The position numbers and the translations under genes are program-made. A stretch of DNA of 9,762 bases, from contig JAIRLP010000036.1 of the NCBI GenBank assembly GCA_031259365.1, positions 1 through 9,762 on the forward strand. The letters run 5' to 3'. A model generated the notes under the pieces. It was not told the origin of the DNA. It ran no database searches and saw only the letters and a program-made list of their open reading frames with translations. Positions within the stretch are counted from its first letter, which is position 1, and each line of letters starts with the position of its first letter. Below are positions 1-6,483 of this stretch, one piece after another. The stretch comes from Rickettsiales bacterium (GTDB taxonomy: Bacteria; Pseudomonadota; Alphaproteobacteria; Rs-D84).

Positions 1-649
1 CCATCGTTTCATTATCTGGCATTTTCAAATTCATTTTTGAAAAAGGGGTACCAGGTTCAAGTGATAATTCATACATAGAACAATGTTCCATATCCAATTC
101 ATTGATTGATTGGCACAGGGTGCGGACATCTTCTACGGTCTGCCCCGGCAGGCCGTACATAAAGTCCCCAGATACGTGCAGGCCCAAATCTTTGGCTGAT
201 TTGATTAATTTTGTGGCTGTTGCGGCGTCATGTCTGCGACCAAGAAATTTGAGTTCCTGGTTATTCAATGACTGAATTCCAATTGATAAACGGTTCATCC
301 CATTGGATTGAAATTCTTTTAATTTATCTTTATCGATTGTCCCAGGGTTTGATTCCACTGATACTTCGGCGTCATCTGGCACCAAAAAGCGATTTTTGAT
401 ATACCACATGATCTTGGCAAAGATATGGGGCGGCATTAAAGAAGGTGTTCCACCGCCAAAAAAGATGGTCGGTACGGTTATTTTTCCTAATATATCATAC
501 CAATGGTCTATTTCGGTCAAAATGCCATCACAAAACCCATCCCAATCAGGGGTTGCGCAAGCAGCCGAATAAAATGCGCAATAGTTGCATTTACTGGCGC
601 AAAACGGGATATGGATGTAAAGATTGTGTGGTTTGTTCATGTTTTTCAT
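1..649 (-). CDS. hemW: HemW-like radical SAM protein (heme chaperone / coproporphyrinogen oxidase-like), C-terminus outside window
   Basis: My own minus-strand translation gives an uninterrupted 216-codon reading frame starting MKNMNKPHNLYIHIPFC and running off the left edge, so the C-terminal part is missing (family members are usually about 380 residues). Seen: the radical SAM cluster motif CxxxCxxC at C17, C21, C24 (CASKCNYC), the SAM-binding FFGGGTPSL at about 63-71, ESNPGT, then IGIQSLNNQELKFLGRRH and GDFMYGLPGQT. This order is that of the HemW/HemN-like family. HemW proteins bind heme and an iron-sulfur cluster in the cytoplasm and are thought to deliver heme; older annotations call them oxygen-independent coproporphyrinogen III oxidase. 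I chose ATG at 649 because AGG lies 7 bases before it; an in-frame ATG at 640 is the alternative. Transcribed divergently from the outer-membrane protein gene. Confidence 0.9.
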   Translation of the reverse strand, partial: MKNMNKPHNLYIHIPFCASKCNYCAFYSAACATPDWDGFCDGILTEIDHWYDILGKITVPTIFFGGGTPSLMPPHIFAKIMWYIKNRFLVPDDAEVSVESNPGTIDKDKLKEFQSNGMNRLSIGIQSLNNQELKFLGRRHDAATATKLIKSAKDLGLHVSGDFMYGLPGQTVEDVRTLCQSINELDMEHCSMYELSLEPGTPFSKMNLKMPDNETM

Positions 650-686
650 TCTATCGCCTGTTTTGTTGCTTTCAAGGATTAATTAA

Positions 687-715
687 ATCACTTTTTAAGG
701 GCCTTTTTTTGTGAT
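687..715. repeat. Inverted repeat ATCAC / GTGAT overlapping the promoter
   Basis: ATCAC at 687-691 and GTGAT at 711-715 form a 5-base inverted repeat separated by 19 bases, which hold T runs on both sides of AAGGGCCTT. The right arm overlaps the extended -10 element of the downstream gene. It could be a regulator site or simply chance; the arms are short. Confidence 0.25.
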
Positions 716-720
716 ATAAT
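712..720 (+). promoter_or_regulatory. Extended -10 promoter of the beta-barrel gene
   Basis: TGATATAAT fits an extended -10 (TGn followed by a perfect TATAAT at 715-720). No good -35 hexamer sits 16-18 bases upstream, which is T-rich, consistent with an extended -10 promoter. Transcription would begin near 727, leaving only about 12 bases of 5' leader before the ATG at 739. Confidence 0.55.
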
Positions 721-738
721 GCATAAACGAATGAAGTT

Positions 739-2223
739 ATGAAAAAACACAGTCTAGCACTTTTATGCGGTATTCTATTGCCTTTCGCAGCCACCGCTGC
801 GCGCGAGGGTACGCCTGTTTATTATCAAAATCAGTCTAGTAATGCGAATAATGCAAATTCTGGTTATTATAAAAACCAAGGATATACAAACTATGTGGGC
901 CAATCTGGCCAGAAACAGGTTGTTGGCAATAACAGTTATTCTTACCAGGTGCCAAGACCACAGACGCCCGCAATTATGGGTACAATGACCCCAAATGGTG
1001 TGGCTTTGCCTATGTCCCAAGAACCATCTACGTATATTTACGCAGGATATACCCGTCGTAATGCAGATTTTCAGTTTAAAACTGGTGTAAATTCCATTCT
1101 GGAATGGGACGATATGTTGTTGAATGAAGTCACTGTTGGTGCCCAGCATAATTTCAGTCTGCGTAATTTTGATTTGTTCGTTTATGGGGAATATACATAC
1201 GGTTCTATGGGCGGCGGCAACTGGTCAGTGGACTATGACTTGGAACCATATGATGCATCTGATCCGCATTATGGAATCTTTACCATTTCTGTGGGTGATA
1301 TGTCTGGTGATACCAACCATTTAAGATTTGGTTTGGGTGCAAAACATATTTGGGATATTGGTGGTTGGAAATTGTCTCCGTCCGTTGGTTATGAAATCTT
1401 TAAGCATAACTTGGAAATGTCTGACCATATTTATCCAAACCCTGGCATCTATTTGCCATTGATGACACAAGATGGTCACTATGTCTTTGGTGACGCGGCG
1501 GGTAACTACTTTGCTGTGCCTATTGCAGATGCTGGTAACATCGGCGATGAATTTTATCAAGTTTGTATGTCACCAGAAGATATCAAAGTTGTACAATCCA
1601 ATGGTACAGGCCAGATCGGTAACAGCAGCAGTGGCTTGGTCGTGGGCGATTGGGATCCGAATTCTGGTGATGTTCCTTGGGGTGTGGAAGCTGGTGAATG
1701 TGTTATTATCGGCGGTGATGGTAAAATCCAAATTCCTGGCACAACCCATATCTATGACACGACTTGGTCTGGTTTCTATGTTGGTTTGGAAGCTGAAAAG
1801 CAAATGACCTTGAAAGATAAACTGCGTTTCTATGTCCAGTTTGGTTTGCCAAAGTATTCTTCTGAGGGGACATGGCCAAACAGAACAGATTGGCAGCAAA
1901 ATCCAAGCTTTATCGACAAAGGCAGCAACGGCGCATATTCATACCGTGCTGAAATGGAATATAATTACAAAATGTCAGATCGCTTGCAGTTGGCATTGAA
2001 AGTAGATACACATTATTTCTACGTTGGCAAGATTCCAGGTGAATTGTATGTTGCAGGATATAAAACATTCTTGGTTGATGAATTTGGTCAGTATATTTTG
2101 GATGATAATGGCTTGCCTATTTTGGAAACGATTCCGGCGCACACTGAACAAATCAGCAACTCTTTAAAAAGTGCTTTTTGGCAGTCATTCGGTTTGCATC
2201 TGGGTGTAAAATATTCTTTCTAA
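739..2223 (+). CDS. Outer-membrane beta-barrel protein with N/Q/Y-rich N-terminus
   Basis: A 494-residue exported protein. Residues 1-20 form a Sec signal peptide (KKH, hydrophobic core, A-T-A cleavage site, cut about 20/21). Residues 21 to about 90 are rich in Asn, Gln, Tyr, Gly and Ser and probably unstructured. From about 95 on, alternating aromatic/hydrophobic strands (for example YIYAGYTRR, VGAQHNFSL, DLFVYGEYTYG, HLRFGLGAKHIW, RAEMEYNYKM, LQLALKVDTHYFY) and the C-terminal GLHLGVKYSF, ending in Phe, indicate a beta-barrel inserted by the BAM complex. Large loops lie at about 225-340. The arrangement, including TWPNRTDWQQNPSFIDKGS near 380-400, reminds me of the Protochlamydia-OMP/omptin-like barrels; I did not identify protease catalytic residues, so function (porin, adhesin or other) is open. 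The ribosome site is weak (GAAG three bases before ATG). Followed closely by the transglycosylase gene. Confidence 0.8.
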   Translation: MKKHSLALLCGILLPFAATAAREGTPVYYQNQSSNANNANSGYYKNQGYTNYVGQSGQKQVVGNNSYSYQVPRPQTPAIMGTMTPNGVALPMSQEPSTYIYAGYTRRNADFQFKTGVNSILEWDDMLLNEVTVGAQHNFSLRNFDLFVYGEYTYGSMGGGNWSVDYDLEPYDASDPHYGIFTISVGDMSGDTNHLRFGLGAKHIWDIGGWKLSPSVGYEIFKHNLEMSDHIYPNPGIYLPLMTQDGHYVFGDAAGNYFAVPIADAGNIGDEFYQVCMSPEDIKVVQSNGTGQIGNSSSGLVVGDWDPNSGDVPWGVEAGECVIIGGDGKIQIPGTTHIYDTTWSGFYVGLEAEKQMTLKDKLRFYVQFGLPKYSSEGTWPNRTDWQQNPSFIDKGSNGAYSYRAEMEYNYKMSDRLQLALKVDTHYFYVGKIPGELYVAGYKTFLVDEFGQYILDDNGLPILETIPAHTEQISNSLKSAFWQSFGLHLGVKYSF

Positions 2224-2236
2224 AAGAAAAAAATCT

Positions 2237-3226
2237 ATGAAGTATCATATAACACGTATCTTGGCTGCATGTGCTTTTTGCCTTTTGCCGTCCCTGACTT
2301 GGGCGACCGGGGGTGATTTTGATATCGACAGATGGTATGAAATTTTGCATGATGTTCAAAACACAGCCATTGAAATGAAGATTTCAAACAAAGTTATTAA
2401 TGATGTTATTCAGCCATCTAACTTTGTGCCAGCCATTATCAAGAACGATAAAAACCAATCAGAATTTAAATTAACTTTGGACCAATACTTGTCACGCATG
2501 ATCAATGATAAACGTATTGCAAACGGTCTTAAAATGCGTCAAACATATCCGACTTTGTTATCCCGCGTCGACAAGGCATTTGGCGTGCCACCACATATTA
2601 TTTTGGCATTCTGGGGATTGGAATCTAATTATGGTGAATTCAAGGCGCGTTATAAATTAGCAGATGCATTTTTGACCCTGATTTATGATGGTCGACGTGA
2701 AACCGTTTTCAAAAAGCAACTGTTCGCATTGATGAAACAGGCTGATAAAAGTAATCTGAAAATTGATGAAATTCATGGCAGTTGGGCAGGGGCTATGGGG
2801 CACTTTCAGTTTATTCCAACCACACTGGAACAATATGGTATGGATGGAAATAATGATGGTAAAATCGATATCATAAACAGTGTTGGTGATGCCATGTACA
2901 GCGCGGGGAATTATCTGTCCAAGTTGGGTTGGAACAAGAATGAAAAGATTGTGCGCGAAGTAAAATTACCCGAAGATTTTGATACATCTTTGTTAGATGG
3001 TAAAACCAAGAAGCCATTGACCGAATGGGCCGCTATGGGAATTACGAATCCAAACGGAACGCCCATTCCACGTATTGATATGATTGCGGGCTTGGTTGGC
3101 GATGCAGCGGTGGAACCTGTCGTAAAAGCTTATCTGACATATCCTAATTTTTATCGTATAAAGAAATGGAATAATTCCAATTGGTATGCGATCGCAGTGG
3201 CTGAATTGGCGGAAAAACTAAAATAA
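2237..3226 (+). CDS. mltB: Lytic murein transglycosylase, MltB family
   Basis: A 329-residue periplasmic enzyme that cleaves the MurNAc-GlcNAc bond of peptidoglycan, giving 1,6-anhydro-muropeptides (family 3, SLT_2 type). Seen: signal peptide 1-23 (cleavage after T-W-A); catalytic Glu129 in FWGLESNYGEF; GSWAGAMGHFQFIPTT at 181-196, the family hallmark; the Asp/Asn-rich metal-binding-like loop MDGNNDGKID at 202-211; and the C-terminal YPNFYRIKKWNNSNWYAIAVAELA. An LAAC at 9-12 resembles a lipobox but lies too close to the N-terminus, so the protein is probably soluble in the periplasm rather than a lipoprotein. It lacks a C-terminal peptidoglycan-binding PGB_1 domain, which many homologues carry. 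The gene starts 13 bases after the beta-barrel gene and is likely co-transcribed with it. Confidence 0.9.
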   Translation: MKYHITRILAACAFCLLPSLTWATGGDFDIDRWYEILHDVQNTAIEMKISNKVINDVIQPSNFVPAIIKNDKNQSEFKLTLDQYLSRMINDKRIANGLKMRQTYPTLLSRVDKAFGVPPHIILAFWGLESNYGEFKARYKLADAFLTLIYDGRRETVFKKQLFALMKQADKSNLKIDEIHGSWAGAMGHFQFIPTTLEQYGMDGNNDGKIDIINSVGDAMYSAGNYLSKLGWNKNEKIVREVKLPEDFDTSLLDGKTKKPLTEWAAMGITNPNGTPIPRIDMIAGLVGDAAVEPVVKAYLTYPNFYRIKKWNNSNWYAIAVAELAEKLK

Positions 3227-3378
3227 GCCTGGATTTTTCAGCCAATGTATTGTCGTGGGATTTATCGTCAATCACGATAATTTCGATATCTTGTAAAGTT
3301 TGGTTCAATAAAGAATCCAAACAGGCTTGTACGTCCCGAATCATTGTGGGTTGGTACTATAATTGAAATTTTTGGCAT
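3227..3378 (-). pseudogene. Remnant of a family 2 glycosyltransferase N-terminus
   Basis: The minus strand from ATG at 3378 reads MPKISIIVPTHND, the classic opening of GT2 (GT-A fold) enzymes. It then changes frame near 3345, and the next frame reads IRDVQACLDSLLNQTLQDIE followed by IIVIDDKSHDNTLAEKS, matching the next GT2 segment including the DD nucleotide-sugar motif. The two pieces are in frames one base apart, so there is a frameshift. Similarity ends at about 3228, exactly where the mltB stop codon lies; beyond it the frame is only antisense of mltB. Some 50 residues of a normally 250-plus residue enzyme remain, and a GGGGA sequence still precedes the ATG. A dead fragment left by deletion or rearrangement is the best reading. 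Confidence 0.75.
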
Positions 3379-3485
3379 GTTTTCCCCAGTGTTTTTACTA
3401 AGTTTCAGCAATTACTTTGATTTTTATCAGTCTTCCAAGGATTTTATATTATAGAACTCTTGGTCGCAAGTTAAAAATAAAACAA

Positions 3486-3514
3486 TTGATAAGGCTTTAT
3501 ATCTTTGATATTCT
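3486..3514 (+). promoter_or_regulatory. Candidate promoter of the ols operon
   Basis: TTGATA (3486-3491) and TATTCT (3509-3514) are spaced by 17 bases and lie 33 bases before the olsB start. The -35 has five and the -10 four matches to consensus. The surrounding 3379-3546 is strongly AT-rich and holds no gene that I can see, so other -10-like matches (for example TATTAT at 3447-3452) exist by chance. Confidence 0.35.
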
Positions 3515-3520
3515 TCCCAA

Positions 3521-3532
3521 TATGTATACATA
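3521..3532. repeat. Perfect 12-base palindrome upstream of olsB
   Basis: TATGTATACATA is its own reverse complement. It sits between the candidate -10 and the ribosome-binding site of olsB, where an operator or start-site hairpin could act. AT-only-like palindromes arise readily in such sequence, so significance is uncertain. Confidence 0.3.
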
Positions 3533-3533
3533 T

Positions 3534-3539
3534 AAAGGA
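3534..3539 (+). promoter_or_regulatory. Ribosome-binding site deciding the olsB start
   Basis: AAAGGA lies 7 bases before ATG at 3547. The frame stays open upstream to a TTG at 3505, but that codon has no such site and the upstream residues do not resemble the family, so 3547 is the start. Confidence 0.8.
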
Positions 3540-3546
3540 TATATAT

Positions 3547-4500
3547 ATGACAATTAAAGTTAGAGACTATGAAGTCCGTTTAGCTAGAACCAAAGAAGAA
3601 AGAAGACTGGTTCGTCAGTTACGTTATGACGTATTTGTTGAAGAAGAAGGCGCCAGCGCCACCGAAGAACAAAAACAACTGCGCGAAGAATATGACAGTT
3701 TTGATCGCTTTGCAGATTACATGGTCGTATTCCATAATAAAAAAGTTGTTGGTACATATCGCATTATCGACCGAGATGCTGCTGAAAAAATGGGCAGTTT
3801 TTATACAGAAACGGAATACAATCTGTCCAAGATTAAAAAGACCTCTGGAAATATTGCAGAAATGTCCCGGGCTTGTGTTGATATTAATTATCGTGATAAT
3901 GGCTTGGTCATGCGTATGTTATGGGCTGGATTAGGTGAATATATCGCCAGGAACAAAATTACAATCATCTTTGGTGTGGCTTCTTGGGTTGGACAAAGTC
4001 CTGTGGAATCTGCCCAGGCTATTTCCTATTTATATTACAAACATTTATCACCATTAAGTTTGCGCGCGACTGTTCTGACAGATAATTTTGCCGAAGGCGT
4101 CAATCCAAAATTGTCACAGATGAATGTTTTGCCAAAGGTTTTTGTGGACGAAGAAAAGGCACGTAAGCAAATGACGCCTTTGATCAAAGGTTACCTGCGT
4201 TTGGGTGCAACATTTGGCAAGGGGGTGTTCTTGGATACACCATTCAATACCTATGACGTATTTGTTATGATGCAGTCCAGCAAAATTGCAGCTGCATATC
4301 AGAAACATTTCGCTGGCAGTGAAAATGCTTTTGAGCATCTGGGGGTGCCAGATGGCGCAATGAAGACATTGGGCAAGATTATGCTGTTGCCAGTAACAGG
4401 ACCATTTAGAATCATCAAAGCATTTACACAATTCATCCTGCGTGATGATGCAGAAGATGCAGAATATATCGACGACAACAAAGAAGGTGAACAGGGATGA
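3547..4500 (+). CDS. olsB: OlsB-like L-ornithine N-alpha-acyltransferase (lyso-ornithine lipid synthase)
   Basis: A 317-residue GNAT-fold enzyme of the OlsB/hemolysin-like acyltransferase family, which transfers a 3-hydroxyacyl chain from acyl carrier protein to the alpha-amino group of ornithine, giving lyso-ornithine lipid at the cytoplasmic membrane. Seen: LRYDVFVEEEGA at 26-36, DYMVVFHNKKVVGTYRI, EMSRACVDINYRD at 105-117, LWAGLGEYI, FGVASWVGQSPVESAQAISYLYYKHLSP at about 142-169, LIKGYLRLGATFGKGVFLD at 212-230 and FNTYDVFVMM at 233-242, in the usual order. The last 20 residues form an acidic tail (RDDAEDAEYIDDNKEGEQG) probably beyond the catalytic domain. The start is set by AAAGGA 7 bases upstream. 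Its TGA overlaps the next gene's ATG (ATGA), and the OlsA-like enzyme of the same pathway lies two genes downstream, which supports the call over a generic GNAT. Confidence 0.82.
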   Translation: MTIKVRDYEVRLARTKEERRLVRQLRYDVFVEEEGASATEEQKQLREEYDSFDRFADYMVVFHNKKVVGTYRIIDRDAAEKMGSFYTETEYNLSKIKKTSGNIAEMSRACVDINYRDNGLVMRMLWAGLGEYIARNKITIIFGVASWVGQSPVESAQAISYLYYKHLSPLSLRATVLTDNFAEGVNPKLSQMNVLPKVFVDEEKARKQMTPLIKGYLRLGATFGKGVFLDTPFNTYDVFVMMQSSKIAAAYQKHFAGSENAFEHLGVPDGAMKTLGKIMLLPVTGPFRIIKAFTQFILRDDAEDAEYIDDNKEGEQG

Positions 4501-5123
4501 AGAAAATAATTTTGGGTTTCTGTGTTTTGGGACTGTGCGCATGTGCGTTCCCAAATACGCCTGGTGAAGGTAATTTATTGAACGGGTCAAAGGAATTCCG
4601 TGAACCATTATTTGAATCAGGTGCCCGCGGCGAAGTAATCATATCCATGTCGGATAACGTGTCTGACGACGGATGGTTCGGCAAGAATTATGAAAATGTG
4701 GTTTCTTTCAAGAATATGCAGTCCGGCGAAGTGTACAGTTTGAAAACGAAGTTGGGCGATAAAGAATATGATTGGGCTATGTTGCCAATTGGTGAATACG
4801 AAGTGACCAATCTTTATTTGCAATATACTTATACAACCAGTCAACAGGTTGGAAATACAACCCATACGACTACTCATATTGAAACTTTGGAAGATTTCCA
4901 AGGTAAAAGCAAAATTCGCTTTAATGTAAAACCAGGCGTTGTGTCTTATATTGGTAATATCGAATTGATCATGCCGGAAAATAAAATTGATCTGGATGGT
5001 CGTTATGCATCTCGTACTTTTAAAATCGAAGATTGCGGTGCAAAGATTTCTGACAAGCAAAAGAAAAAATGGGAAAAAGAATTCGGTCAAAGCTATGTTG
5101 TGAACTTGGCAACCGTAAAGTAA
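4497..5123 (+). CDS. Lipoprotein of unknown function in the ols operon
   Basis: A 208-residue predicted lipoprotein. Signal peptide 1-15 with lipobox L13-C14-A15 and lipidated Cys16. The mature protein is beta-rich with a stretch LPIGEYEVTNLYL at 96-108, a Thr-rich segment at 111-130 and KIRFNVKPGVVSYIGNIEL at 139-157. That pattern (a 'lp.GeY' turn, then a 'v.pG.v.YiG' strand) resembles small envelope beta-sandwich domains such as DUF2846-type proteins; this is a weak structural resemblance only. The C-terminus (182-197) is a charged Lys/Glu helix. The start ATG overlaps the olsB stop by four bases, and AAGGTGA lies six bases upstream, so translation is probably coupled. Function is unknown; by position it may serve ornithine lipid or envelope homeostasis. 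Confidence 0.8.
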   Translation: MKKIILGFCVLGLCACAFPNTPGEGNLLNGSKEFREPLFESGARGEVIISMSDNVSDDGWFGKNYENVVSFKNMQSGEVYSLKTKLGDKEYDWAMLPIGEYEVTNLYLQYTYTTSQQVGNTTHTTTHIETLEDFQGKSKIRFNVKPGVVSYIGNIELIMPENKIDLDGRYASRTFKIEDCGAKISDKQKKKWEKEFGQSYVVNLATVK

Positions 5124-5135
5124 CAGGGTTTCAAG

Positions 5136-5510
5136 ATGAAAAAGATATTTATAATTTTGGTCATGGGATTGGCAGTGACCGCATGTTCTAATAAGATCGG
5201 AAACACTAGGTTGGGATCTTCTGAATCCAGAATTGAAAAACAAATGAAAGAAATTAAAACCAAATCAGATGCGCGCGCAACTTTTGGAACTCCTAATTTG
5301 ATTTTTGATAAGGATGCTTCCGAAATTTATGAATATAAAACAATCAGTGGGTCGGGTCGGTATCATTGGATGATTCCAGTCGTGGGATGGATCACATCAT
5401 GGTGGCAGGATACTTATACATATACGGAAACAAACCTGTTCATAGCATTTGATAAAAACGATAAAGTAAAAAGCTGGAATGTTGTGAAAACTGGTGGGAC
5501 TACTGATTAA
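5136..5510 (+). CDS. Small BamE/OmlA-like lipoprotein
   Basis: A 124-residue lipoprotein with lipobox V14-T15-A16 and Cys17. The segment KTKSDARATFGTPNLIFDKD at 41-60, then EIYEYKTISG, and LFIAFDKNDKVKSWNVVKTG at 101-120 follow the BamE/SmpA-OmlA pattern (helix with a 'fGtP' turn, a tyrosine/tryptophan strand, and a terminal 'i.Fd..g.v..~' strand). Unlike BamE it has an inserted hydrophobic, Trp-rich stretch at 77-90 (HWMIPVVGWITSWW) that could touch or dip into a membrane. It begins 12 bases after the preceding lipoprotein gene, with CAGGG 7 bases before ATG, and ends 15 bases before the OlsA-like gene. It may be a paralogue of BamE rather than BamE itself. No enzymatic motif is seen. Confidence 0.75.
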   Translation: MKKIFIILVMGLAVTACSNKIGNTRLGSSESRIEKQMKEIKTKSDARATFGTPNLIFDKDASEIYEYKTISGSGRYHWMIPVVGWITSWWQDTYTYTETNLFIAFDKNDKVKSWNVVKTGGTTD

Positions 5511-5525
5511 TTAGGAAATATAAAA

Positions 5526-6383
5526 ATGGCAGAAAAAATTAAAATGAATCCTTTTTTTGTACTGATTGCACCATTGCGTTGGTTGTTGTTTTGGATTGTG
5601 GCGCTGGCACAGTTCCCAATTCTGTTTTTGATTCCACGTGGACCAATGTCCGTTCGGTATTCCAGATTCTTTTATTGGATCCTGATGGAAATCGGTGAGG
5701 TGCGCGGAAAATTACGGGGAACACTGTCAAAAGAAAGACCTTTGTTGTTGGTGTCCAATCATATATCTATATTTGAACTGGCGATTTATCCTGTTTTGGG
5801 ATTGGGCAGTTTTTTTGGTAAAAAAGAAATTGCCAAATATCCACTGATTGGATGGTTTGCAAAGAAGTTTGGTGTGGTATTTATTGATCGTGATCCACGT
5901 AAAGCAAAATCCGAACTGGCCAAGATTAACGCTGAAATGAAAGTTGCAAAAGATCCAATGACAATCTTTCCGGAAGGAACAACAAATAATGGATGTTTCG
6001 TATATCCTTTTAAAAGCGCAATGTTTGATGTTGTGGATAAGATCGATGGATTGACTGTGCAGCCGGTTGTGTTGGTTTATCGTGATCGAAAGGGTCGCAG
6101 AATTGGTTCTGATTATATTATGGCGAATAATTATTCCTGCCCTGCGAATGCAAAGATTGCAGCTTATAATCAATCAAGTGGTAAAAATGAAATCATCCCA
6201 AATAAAGAATTCAGCACAATGGGACATTTCTATCACATTATGAAATTGGGCGGTATTAGATTAGAAGTGAACTTGTTGCCACCGGTTCCCGTTGCGGGTA
6301 TGGACAGAAAAAAAATTGCAGAAACACTGCATAAAATTATAAGTGATAAATATATGGAATTAAAAAATGAATCTAATATGTGA
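5526..6383 (+). CDS. olsA: OlsA/PlsC-family 1-acyltransferase (likely ornithine lipid O-acyltransferase)
   Basis: A 285-residue membrane-bound acyltransferase. Residues 10-37 form a hydrophobic membrane segment. Acyltransferase motif I is N78-H79-I-S-I-F-E84, i.e. HX4E rather than the textbook HX4D; motif II lies around 99-123 (KKEIAKYPLIGWF, then FGVVFIDRD); motif III is FPEGTT at 148-153; motif IV is VQPVVLVY at 178-185. The fold is shared by PlsC (lysophosphatidate acyltransferase) and OlsA (acylates the hydroxyl of lyso-ornithine lipid). I favour OlsA because olsB is in the same operon, but a PlsC role or a dual role cannot be excluded. HX4E occurs in some alphaproteobacterial PlsC proteins as I remember them, so it need not mean inactivity. 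AGGAAA precedes the ATG by about 8 bases. A probable terminator follows ten bases after its TGA. Confidence 0.82.
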   Translation: MAEKIKMNPFFVLIAPLRWLLFWIVALAQFPILFLIPRGPMSVRYSRFFYWILMEIGEVRGKLRGTLSKERPLLLVSNHISIFELAIYPVLGLGSFFGKKEIAKYPLIGWFAKKFGVVFIDRDPRKAKSELAKINAEMKVAKDPMTIFPEGTTNNGCFVYPFKSAMFDVVDKIDGLTVQPVVLVYRDRKGRRIGSDYIMANNYSCPANAKIAAYNQSSGKNEIIPNKEFSTMGHFYHIMKLGGIRLEVNLLPPVPVAGMDRKKIAETLHKIISDKYMELKNESNM

Positions 6384-6392
6384 CTGCTTGTA

Positions 6393-6426
6393 AAAAACGA
6401 TGGTCATGTACGTTCCCGTTGTTTTT
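6393..6426 (+). terminator. Probable terminator of the ols operon
   Basis: AAAAACGATGG (6393-6403) pairs with CCGTTGTTTTT (6416-6426) to give an 11-base stem with two G-U wobbles and a 12-base loop; the 3' arm provides a T run. It starts 10 bases after the olsA stop. Confidence 0.5.
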
Positions 6427-6483
6427 CACTGCGCATTTCCAAAATTATATTCATTTTTATAAAAAAGATTAAGAGAATTAGAT

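Noticed and set aside
692..711. Terminator at AAGGGCCTT plus T run in the hemW/barrel gap
   Set aside because: No plus-strand gene ends upstream, and the core stem would be only three or four pairs.
445..714. Plus-strand 89-residue reading frame
   Set aside because: It is antisense to the hemW frame, which has a full radical SAM motif set; its own residues look like a shadow rich in Cys, Phe and Arg.
2261..2272. Lipobox (LAAC) in the transglycosylase
   Set aside because: Cys12 is too near the N-terminus, with too short a hydrophobic stretch before it; the T-W-A site at 21-23 is a better signal peptidase I site.
3505..3546. N-terminal extension of OlsB from a TTG start
   Set aside because: No ribosome site precedes the TTG, the added residues do not resemble the family, and AAAGGA stands at correct spacing before ATG at 3547.
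4617..5243. Minus-strand 208-residue reading frame over the lipoprotein genes
   Set aside because: It crosses two well-supported plus-strand lipoprotein genes with lipoboxes and ribosome sites and shows no family pattern.
5760..5780. HX4E instead of HX4D in the OlsA-like enzyme as a sign of inactivity
   Set aside because: Glu at this site occurs in some PlsC relatives, and motifs II to IV are intact.
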